Below are positions 24,533-34,600 of a stretch of 64,000 nt of DNA, one piece after another. Position 1 is the stretch's first letter, and the number at the start of each line of letters is the position of its first letter. The position numbers were made by a program, and so were the translations under genes. This stretch comes from Coccinella septempunctata (taxonomy: Eukaryota; Arthropoda; Insecta; Coleoptera; Coccinellidae): NCBI RefSeq assembly GCF_907165205.1, contig NC_058191.1:2234501-2298500 (forward strand), written 5' to 3'. The notes below the pieces were generated by a model, which was not told where the DNA came from, did no database searches, and worked only from the letters and a program-made list of their open reading frames with translations.

Positions 24533-24989
24533 AATTGAGATTGGTTATCGGGTACAAACGGAGTCAAAAAAGCCACTATTGGTTAATTTCTCTTTATTGA
24601 TTCCTAAGCTTTCGCTACTTTCTGTGTAGCTTCATCAGAGGTCTGAAATTTTTTATTAAAAAACAAAGCCATTAAAAACACAAATACAAAAATATTTTTT
24701 AAGTTTTATTCACTCAATGTGAGGTTTCACAAAAGCCTCGCTCCATCCGAGCAAAATACTATGGTCTGAAATTAGGTTCTCAGAAAACATCCGACGAATC
24801 TTTATGAAAAACACTCGAACCTTCAAGGATTGTGCAAATTGATGCAGATGAGTTACAGTCGCTACACAGAAAGTAGCGAAAGCTTAGGAATCAATAAAGA
24901 GAAATTAACCAATAGTGGCTTTTTTGACTCTGTTTGCACCCGATAATCAATCTCAATTACATTATAAGAGTCGATAATCTTCCAAACAA
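24533..24989. mobile_element. 457-bp foldback insertion carrying a hammerhead ribozyme
   Basis: Flanked by an 11-bp direct repeat, AAAATGAATGG, at 24522-24532 and 24990-25000. The paralogous repeat copy near 50700 has a single related site with no insertion. Arms of about 105 bp (24537-24645 and 24865-24957) are inverted copies sharing TTAACCAATAGTGGC, CGCTACACAGAAAGTAGCG and CTTAGGAATCAATAAAG (or complements). The left arm holds an intact minus-strand hammerhead; the right arm has a decayed plus-strand copy. Variable-length target duplication plus hammerhead fits a Penelope-derived or retrozyme-like non-autonomous retroelement. Confidence 0.75.
24603..24641 (-). ncRNA. Hammerhead ribozyme
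   Basis: Minus strand, 5' to 3': stem I strand CCU (24641-24639), core CUGAUGA (24638-24632), one unpaired A, stem II GCUAC, loop ACAGAAA, GUAGC (24630-24614, all paired), GAAA (24613-24610), then GCUU with U16.1 and U17 (24609-24606), and the stem I strand AGG (24605-24603). AGCU gives a short palindromic stem III. All core bases are present. The single unpaired base before stem II is also seen in the copy at 35746-35789. Confidence 0.75.
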
Positions 24990-25088
24990 AAAATGAATGG
25001 AGTATACAATTCGGCGAAGGATTAAAAGAACGTAAGTGTACGTTAATGGGAATTAGGAAGGCGAAAAAATCAGCAAATCTTAGCTAAT

Positions 25089-25127
25089 GCCAACGTTTCG
25101 CAACATATATTGTCGATTCTTCAGGGC
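25089..25127 (-). ncRNA. Hammerhead-like motif, stem II imperfect
   Basis: Minus strand: stem I strand GCC (25127-25125), core CUGAAGA (25124-25118), a helix CGACA / UGUUG closing an AU-rich loop (25115-25101), GAAA (25099-25096), CGUU (25095-25092), stem I strand GGC (25091-25089). The core bases fit, but stem II has unpaired A and U on one side and C on the other, so it may be a decayed or variant copy. Confidence 0.45.
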
Positions 25128-25884
25128 TAAAAAAAATACAGCTTATCGTGGATAAAAACGAAAAACGACAACACACACAAAAGAAAACAAATCAACATGA
25201 ATATAATAAAATAGACAATTGCAGAGTACTTTCGGACTGGAAAAACTGAAAACACAGTGATCTCGTACTCGTAGCTGTAGGTACTCTATAGTGAAAAACA
25301 TAGGATCCAATTTCAAGATGAAGGTTGAAAAAGCCGCAAAAGAGGCCATAGGCCAGATCCTTCCACAAAAAATGGATCTTAGTTCGAATTTCGGAAGATT
25401 TTACTGCCGAAAAGGTGCTGCTTGCTTCTTCTTTGAAAGATCACGAAGGTTAAAGGCATCGTCTTTATGGAGCCAGTATTCAATGCTACAATAGTTTCAG
25501 AAACTAATGTGGATATCAGCAAGTACAGTAAACTCTCGTCCTTTTTGAAACAACAGAATGACGGATATCGAACAAAAAATTCTAAGATATTGGATTCTGA
25601 CAACATCAGAGAATTTTTTGTAGATGTCCCAGATGAAAATTTTCTAGCTCACAAGGTAGGATTCTGATTTGAGTGATTGTCAGTCAGTCAGTATTATTGG
25701 CTATAAATTTGTTTATCTCCTGAGTTCTATTGTAACCTACTAAGAACTGACTTCTTACAGGTTGCGCTAGCTGTGCCAGCTAGATTGCAGTGACGTTTTA
25801 GGCAATGAAGACTTTTTTCTAGTGAATGTTCGGGATACGAAAACTCGATATGATTTTTCGTGATCAAAATATTAATCTAAAATT

Positions 25885-27145
25885 TGTAACGTGGTTTCCT
25901 CGGAGAAACTTATCTCGAGCGCCAGCTATTCTTTTCACTAGGAAGAATAGCAAACCTACCAGAGTGTATAGGGTGGTAGCGATAACGAAGTAGTCAAAAC
26001 TAAATTATCTACCAGTTTATTCACATCTTGAATCATTATAAAAACAACGGAAATATGTGTAGGTATGAAATATGAGCGAATCGATCAGCAAACATACATT
26101 CTGGAAATTCGATCCGATCATGAGCACTTTCTAAAGTTTATACCGGGTACAGTGAAAAATCAAAGGTTATTCAATAATATGCGCCAACCAGAACTGAAGA
26201 AATAGATACTAAGGATAACCTCGCGAAGTGAAATGACTTGCTATACGGTATCGGGATGTAATTAATTATATTTCTCCAAAAATAAAAGAAAAATAAAAGC
26301 GGATCTACTCGAGACTTTTATTCCCTACCCCAAGGGCTTACGCTCCATAACTGAGAGCGAAGACAAGGTCTATTTTGAGCGCAACTACGGGATTTCACTG
26401 ACGACGAGCGGTATCTCTTATTCTCTACCCCAAGGGCTTACGCTCCATGACTGATAGAGAAGAAGAGATTTCTATTTCGCGGGAACGCGAACAGGGGGTT
26501 GACGAGACTTCCTCTTCACTACCCCAAGGGCTTACGCTCCATGACTGATAGCGAAGGAAAAATCAGACTCGCGAAACAGGGTAAAGAACGGTAAAAGCGA
26601 TACAGTACAGCAGTGTCAAAGAAATAACCGGTATAGGTCTAATATAGAAACTGAACGGTATATACGTGGACCTACCTCCTTATTTACTTCAAAGCACTCG
26701 AGGAAAACGAAAATAAAAATTTATTTCAAAAGCACTAAACCTCGCAAAACAAAATTTACTCTAATAAAATGTGTCGAACTAAAACTTTGTTGAACGGCTC
26801 GTCGCAAACACAGGTAATCAAAGGTTATTCACTATGAAGAATCGAAGAGAAAGAAGACCGTCGTGGGGGAAAATCTGCTTTTATAGGCAAAACATTCCAG
26901 AAGAGTAAAAAACGTCGTCAACTCCGGTTTATCGCATATCAACATCATAAAAACGTCGAAATCTTCAACGGCATGCAAGAAAAGCAACGTTAAACACAGA
27001 TAAACGGTTTTTTACATTTACTGTGCTTATCGAAATGAATGCATTGAAGAGTTGAAAATTAAATATTTTTAAAGGCGGAAATGTGAAATGAAAGGAATGC
27101 ACTAAAATGAATTCCAATTTTCTGAGAAAATTCGGATTCATTACA
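25885..27145 (-). mobile_element. Probable solo LTR within the Crypton pseudogene
   Basis: Minus-strand LTR: starts TGTAATGAATCC at 27145, has TATAAAAGCAGAT near 26880, and ends in GGTTTGCTATTC, GAATAGCTGGCGCTCGAG and CGTTACA at 25885. Flanks are AATT and AATA, an imperfect 4-bp duplication. Its middle holds three copies of a 37-45 base unit (26330, 26415, 26515) containing CCCCAAGGGCTTACGCTCC, each flanked by short arms that can pair. Confidence 0.75.
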
Positions 27146-27265
27146 AATATATTGCTATAAGACCACCTACATAACACAGGAGAGTTTTCGTACACTACAG
27201 AAATGGAAAATGTATGACTTCAGCCATTGCCAAAAACACATTTGGACAACTTCCCCGCAAAATAT

Positions 27266-27956
27266 AAAGGGTGAGTCTTTGACTCGTACAAATATTTTAA
27301 CAGTAGATTCTTGGAGTCAAAAGAAACTCTTTTTTCATATCCCTTTTTTCCGATTCGGCCCTGATAAAAAGATGTAGCCATTTTAAGTTTTCATAATGAG
27401 CTCTGCCACCCCTGGAAAAACAAAATTACCTTCAGAATAACTAGCTAAATCTGTGACACTACACATCTGTGGATTTTTCAAACAGAGTTGCATTCAGCCA
27501 AAGTACTCAATTTCTCAAATTTCACAGATGCTTTTTGATTTTTAAACATCAAATGACTCGAAAACGGCGCATTATACGAGAAAATATGAAGAATACTTTT
27601 ATTTTATAAAATGTTCAAATATTCATTAGGTAGCGTCCAACTTAGCTTCAAGAGTTGGATTCTTTGAATTTTTGGTATTTTTATGGTACGTAATGGAACC
27701 GAAAGACGTGCGTGACATCTTGGGTTCGAAAAAAATTCATCAAATAAATGAAAAAATATACTGCGAAATTCATTTCATTCGATAAAACCATTTGTGAGAT
27801 AGAAGTAACTAAAAATAACAGTTTTTATAGTTTTTCAACAGCCAGTATCTTTCAAACCGAGCCGATTCGGAAATAATGGTAAGGAGAAAAAGTGTTTCTT
27901 TTTACCTCAAAAATCAACTGTTAAAATATTTGTACGAGTCAAAGACTCGCCTTGTA
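27266..27956. mobile_element. Foldback element, TGACTCGTACAAATATTTTAACAG family, copy 1
   Basis: Inverted ends: GAGTCTTTGACTCGTACAAA on the left and its complement at 27931-27950; the inner arms, with AACAGTAGATTCTTGGAGTC on the left, also pair with interruptions. Copy 2 is at 50821-51474. No open frame of note. The right end abuts block 3 of the Crypton pseudogene. Confidence 0.8.
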
Positions 27957-28606
27957 TACTGCGCATTGTTTCCGCAGAACCTCCGCATGTTTACTTGCTG
28001 ACTCTGGAGTAAGCCTGGATGAATTTAAGGGACATGGTGGTTGGAAAAAGTGGCACTATTGCGGAAAGCTGTTTCGAAAATCCACTGATCTAGAAAAAAC
28101 AGTGGCAGACCGGATTTTTGCCAGCTGGAATGGTTCCCACTACTTCAACTCTAAATAATTCAGTGTCAGAAGAAACCGCACCATGCAATGGACACATATG
28201 TTGAAAATACGTCAATAACAAAAAATATAGCCTCCAACTGTCCGCCTGTTTTCAGCCTGACAAACTGCAGTGGGGTGAACATAATTGTATATACAAAATG
28301 GAATGTAAAATATTTTAGCCAAAGTGTTGAGGATATAGTTTATGTGTCCCGCCTTAAATACTGGTGTAATAACAGACCATTTGATTTTTTTAGGGAATTA
28401 GGTACAAATATGAACTACGACAGTTCTTAATTTTGATAAATCATAAAAACATATTTTTGTAAAATTTTATTAATATTATTTCAACAAATCACACATTTTA
28501 TCACACTGGAGTTTTCTAAGTCATCACAAATTGTTTTCTATGCTTACTTTTTATTAGAGTCTATGAAAGCCAATAAATTATATTGTTTGTAGATATGTTT
28601 TATCAG

Positions 28607-31600
28607 TCACCAAATCTTACACTTATCGACTGGGTTCATTTTTGTTCCGGGGCGGCAATGAAAAGCCTCCGCAAAGTCTATGGAATTGCTCACAGCCATA
28701 TTTACTCTAACAGAATTAGGACAGTGTACGTCTGTTTCAAGCTGCGTCTCTATATCAGACGCTACAGCACTCTCGCACCATATCTGGAAACAAATCAACA
28801 AAAAATTTGAATAATTTTTACATTCTCTAGCGTCTCATGGATTTGCCTCCACTCAAACAAGACAATATTTATTTATCTACCGAAAAGACATCTGCTACAT
28901 TTCGACAAAATATGCGATAAGGCATGAAAAGAGATACCAGCTTCAATATGATGAAGTGACAATTTTGACATCTTCTTGACGATAGACTGACCCAGGGTTT
29001 CATAAAGCTTGATCGGGGAATCAACGCTTGATTGACGAATAGACATCAATTTGTTTTCAATCGATAATTCATTCTATTATTCTCCAATTGCTACTTCTTC
29101 AATATATTCAGAAATGAAAAGGTTTCAGTAATTTCGTTTAAGAAATTGAGTGACTGTCAAATTGTTGATCGGACAATCAAAGTTTTATGAAACCTGCTGT
29201 TGAATATAACTTTATGAAGCTATTTTTTCCGTTTTACGTAAAACTATACTTACACTCGCAAATGCTATGAAAAATAATTGGTTATGTGTATAGTTATCGA
29301 AACCTGGCAGTTTGAGTTCATAACCAGAACGTTTCCTATAATTCTTGTAAGCAATTAGGGCATTGTTCAAACCTCCATTATCAGCTATGTTTTCTCCAAG
29401 AGTTCTCTTTCCTGAAACCTAACATGAATAGGAAATGACAATCTGATAATTGATAAGATTGTACATAAAAAGGACCGACATTTTATGAAAAGGCCAATTA
29501 GTCTTGGAAAATTGATGTGAATTTTCCCAAGAATCGAACTTTTTTTTATTGTTTCATAAGAATGCAGGATTGCAATCTTCAGAAGTAGTGATTTAATACA
29601 ATTTTGCCAAACCCTTTAGAATCCTGATTTTTTTTGGGTGACACAAGTTTTTATTCGGAGCTGGGCATATGGCATAATAAGTCTGGAAGGAAATCAATAT
29701 TTCCAAATCAATAACTGAAAATAAAAACGAGGAAATCCATCAATTGATTTCCAATTACCCTCATTTTCTGGCGATAAAAGGTCTAGATATGCATTGCGTT
29801 TTCAGAGTTTATTATAATGAGAGTAAAATGAGAACTTTTGCATAATTAATGAGAATTTATTTCCAATTCATCAATGAAAATATTCTAATGAGAGGTATGA
29901 GGAAAAAGTTCTTTGTAGTAAGAGTAAGATAGTATGAAACTGATGAGGTCCAATGGGATCGAAACGTGTCTCTGGTATTTTTCGAAATTAAATAATTTTT
30001 TTGCTGTTGTCTAAAACTAATGTGCTGTCTGATTTATATTGTCATAAGTCTTCACATTTTTGGCAAATCGGAAAATTACTTGCTAAAAATAGGATTTTCG
30101 AGTGTTTATCATAGTAACCGAATCTTACCACTCCATCCACTCCAGGAATGGTTAAGTTGTCATATTGCTCAATGAAGCATTCCGTTTTCATTTCAAATGT
30201 TTCAATAGTTTCATTCGACCACCACTGTTTGAAATTGCCATATTTATCGTGCTTTCTCCCTGTAAAAAAAAAACTTATAGATTCAGTTTGAAATAGAAAA
30301 ATCATTCAAGATGGTAGTTTGAACGTATTACCATTATTATCGAAACCGTGAGTCAGTTCATGCCCAAGTACACTCCCAATGGAACCATAATTGAGTACTC
30401 TGGAAGGAAAATGAGAAATGAAATCGATTGGAAATAAGAAAAAAATCTCCTTAGACTCACTCTAATCCCAAATGGTACATTGGATACGTCAAGAATGCGA
30501 GTGGAACAACTGAAAAGTTGATAATTTGATATCTTCCACAACAATATAGGAAGAATACCTACTTATCGAATTATCTGCGAAGGAATTATAAGCATTGACC
30601 TCTGTAGGATTAACAGAAAACTCTTTTTCATTTATAACTCTCAACTTCGCTAGATTTTTCGGCATTTCTCTTTGGATAAGTCTCATCATATTTTGAAGAA
30701 ATGTGTCTTCCTCCATTTCCAACTAAAATGCATTCCAAAGATTGAAACTACTACTTTTGATGTGACTCATATTTGATGACAACTCATAATTAAACCAGAA
30801 ACTGAATTACAAGCTTACCACCAGCCTTCACCCACCTGAAGGTACTATTGTGATAGCTAAACACGTGTAGTGTTTGTGAATGACTCATCCTAGTAGGAAT
30901 CATGTGATTCAATTTCTAGATTAAAATTACTCCTATCGAAAGTGACTGATCAACTACAATAACATAACAATAACAATAACAATAAATTTATTCTCAGAAT
31001 CCAGAATACAAAGAAATGAGAAACCATCAAACAAAGAGAAAACTAGAATTACATTTCAAAATTCCTATAATCATATTTCAAAAACTCTAATACTGAATAA
31101 GGTTCAATATCGACGATCAAGTTGGTGAGTTTTTTCTTGAATCTTCTGAAATCCATTATATCTAATATGGCTTTGGGGACACTATTATACAATCTGATAC
31201 ATACATATTTGGTGTTTCTTTCTGTTAGAGTCAGATTATGTTGTGGAAAGTGATAAGGAACTGTTCGCCTGGTATTATTATTATTTTTGGAATCTTCAAA
31301 GTAATGGGGATTTTTTCTGGTATAAAGAATACTCTCCATAATGAAGAGTCCGTAGAAAGTAAGAATTCCATTCCTTCTGAAATGGCCCCTACACGTTTCT
31401 CTATATTTTAATCCTATCATGGCTCTTAAAGCCGATTTCTGAAGTACAAATAATTTACTGGCATCAGAACTGCCACCCCAAATCACGATTCCATACCGAA
31501 GCAAAGAATCGAAACTTGCAAAGTATATGGACCTCAAAAGATTCACATCCACCCGTCGAGACAATACTCTTATCATGTAAAGAGCACTATTTAGTTTTTT

Positions 31601-34600
31601 ACCAAGTTGTAGAACATGTTCACACCAATTCAATTGGTCGTCCACATGAACTCCCAAGAACTTTGTGGACTGTGCTATCTTAACTGATGTATTGTTGAAG
31701 TCTATTTTTTCCGGAAAATTCAATTTGGATCTATTAGTTTTAAATATGACGCACTCTGTTTTTTCAATATTTAAATTTAGGTCATTTCCAATACACCAAT
31801 TTTTAATCAATTCGAAGACAACCTGCGTTCGCTCGATACCTGACTGGAGATCCCTATCTTTCACAAGAGCATTTGCGTCGTCCACGAACAGCAAAATAGT
31901 GACAACATTCAGGACAAAAGATGATATAGCCGAAGGTAAATCATTTATAAATACTATAAAGAGAAGGGGCCCAAGAATACTACCCTGAGGTACACCCACA
32001 TTCAGAATTTTGTCATTAGACGTGTGAACTCCAGCGCCAATGGTAACGGACACCCTTTGAGTTCTATTGCTCAAGTAACTACGTATCAACTTAAGCTGGC
32101 TGTCTCGAATACCATAGAGTATTCTTTTTATAATATTTCATATCTAACTGCTGAGATTGGCATTTCTGGAGATTCGAAATCATTTCAATAGGAATGAAAA
32201 TGATTCAACAAGGCTGAATTGAAGTGCTAACAAAAAATGCAGAGACTTAACATAAGTATTCAGTCATTTCCAATTGTGATATTAGATTCTTATACTCACA
32301 TCCTTGTAATACTCTTCTAATTTTCCCTCTTCAAAAAGCCAGCTTGGAAAACCAATAAAGCTGTACATATTATTCGATTTTTCAAGGGTGGCCATTTTTG
32401 TCTCTTCATCCATCCAAGTTAGATGTTCTACGCTCTCTTGGAATGCTTCTCTTATATCATCCAACATATTCTTGACCTTGAACATGGTGGTGAATGTATA
32501 ATTTATCCCATTTAACGATTCTTTAAGACCGAACGGTTGTGCCGAAATGGATGAAATTTTCAGATTTATCAGTAAAAGGGCTGATCTTTCAGAATATGTA
32601 TCACATTTAGATCTACGATAATTTTCCTGGAAGATACGCGTGTCGAAACTTCCTTCGAAAAATTTCCAAGAAGATGGGGTCACTTGAAACTTCCTCAAGA
32701 CCGAATGGTTGTGCCGAAATGAAGGAAATTTTCAGATTTATTACTAAAAGGACTGCTCTTTCAGAGTATGTATCACATTTAGATCTACGATAATTTTCCT
32801 GCAAGATACGCGACTCGAAAATTGACCTTCGAAAAATTCCCAAAAATTTGGGTTGAGTTGAAACTTCCTCAAGACCAAACGGTTACTCCAATGGATGAAA
32901 TGTTCAGATTTATCACTAGAAAGGATGCTCTTTCAGAGTATGTATCACATTTAGATCTACGATAATTTTCCTGGAAGATACGAGACTCGAAACTTGACCT
33001 TCAAAAATTTTCCAAAAAGATGGGGTCAGTTGAAACATCCTCAAGACCGAACGGTTCTGCCGAAATGGATGAAATTTTCAGATTTATTACTAGAAGGGCT
33101 GCTCTTTCAGAGTATGTATCACATTTAGATCTACGATGATTTTCCTGGAAGATACGCTACTCGAAAATTGACCTTCGAAATTTTTACAAAAAGATGGGGT
33201 CAGTTGAAACACCCTCAAGACCGAACGGCTGTACCGAAATGGATAAAATTTTCAGATTTATTACTAGAAGGGCTGCTCTTTCAGAGTATATATCACATTT
33301 AGATCTACGATGATTTTCACTCGAAAATTGACCTTCGAAAAATTCCCAAAAATTTGGGTTGAGTTGGAACTTCCTCAAGACCAAACGGTTACGCCAATGG
33401 ATGAAATGTTCAGATTTATCACTAGAAAGGATGCTCTTTCAGAGTATGTATCACGATCTCAGCATGTGTCAATAATCTCACAAGTTTCAATGAATTCAGT
33501 CGATAAGTTTGGCTTTGCCTTTGAATATGTTCTCACTATTTACATGAATCTCTAAAACACCCTGTAGCTTTCTGAGGGATTAATTCTTCATAGTCAATCC
33601 GTACTCAGCTAGTCCTACTCTATCTTTGATAAGAGTATGTACAGTTACTCCCGGGATACCCTATATAATCAGTTACTATTTCAACCTACCTTTAATCCAC
33701 TGCTGTTCGCGAAAGTTCTATCAGCAATTCCATATGTAACTGCCAATCCCATAAAAGAATTTACTAGTTCCACACACTCTATCGACCTGAAATTAATTTT
33801 CACCATGAAGATTCATTAACGCAAATAATACTGGTACCTACACTTATGAGAAAGTATGCTTGAATTGCAAGTTTAAAACCAAAATAAAGTTTTTAAAGGG
33901 ATGATATAAGTATTTATATTATAGTGAGAATCTGGCTGACTAAACGTTTGGAGAGATTTACGATTAGGTGAAAAAAAAACCTTCTGAGCAATCTGAAGAG
34001 CAACTGATTTTTTGCAAATATGCCCATAACTTCAAACTGGTTACTTTCCTTATACAGAGTGTCCCAGATAAGATGGGAAACGTTTTGATGAGACCAGAAA
34101 ACACTTGGAGGATCAAGAAAAACCCTGTATGTAGTAGGCATCTAGGATTTCTAGATTTGCATTTGGTGTTTTTCAAATTTGAAAGGAAATTAAAACCACT
34201 GTACCTCCTGGAAATCACCGATTTATCCGAAATTCGGAATGAAGATAGCTTCCATAAGGTTCCAGAAAACTGCAAGCAAATATCATTGGATTTGCTGGGC
34301 CGTATCACATATATTTGGACAGTTGAAAGTTTACGAATCAACCCCAATGAATTTAATGATTTCTTCGATATCTGCGTAAACTGTAAGATTCGTTTATTCA
34401 ATTTGCCAAATAATATTGCATGAAACCATCCAGTTTGCCGAGGACTGATTTTTTTTTTGATAGTGATAATAATTTTTCTCGTGTCGATTTTTAACATCCT
34501 ATTCATCTCATAATGAAGTGAATTGTGAGTCTCAATGAATTTCATCAATAAAATAACCGTTCAACTTTGATTGCAGGGATAATTTTAATTGATGTTAATT

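Larger units (their letters stand above)
25317..28430 (+). pseudogene. Crypton-type tyrosine recombinase pseudogene
   Basis: Three plus-strand blocks read as parts of one Crypton-like recombinase. Block 1 (25317-25655): KAAKEAIGQILPQK, SLWSQYSML, DISKYSKLSSFLKQQNDGY, with one frameshift. Block 2 (25760-25860): LDCSDVLGNEDFFLVNVRDT after an acceptor-like CAG; the catalytic Arg motif before it is deleted. Block 3 (27957-28430): CFRRTSACLLADSG with the HxxR catalytic residues, HGGWK, then a frameshift; the expected tyrosine position reads SCFE. A possible intron with AAG/GTAGGA donor separates blocks 1 and 2. A solo LTR and a foldback element sit between blocks 2 and 3. It cannot encode a working enzyme. 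Confidence 0.75.

Noticed and set aside
26395..26420. CUGACGA near 26398 as a hammerhead core
   Set aside because: No GAAA box or stem II follows.
33964..34548. 194-residue minus-strand open frame
   Set aside because: It overlaps one arm of the palindromic element and has no known domain; treated as part of the repeat.
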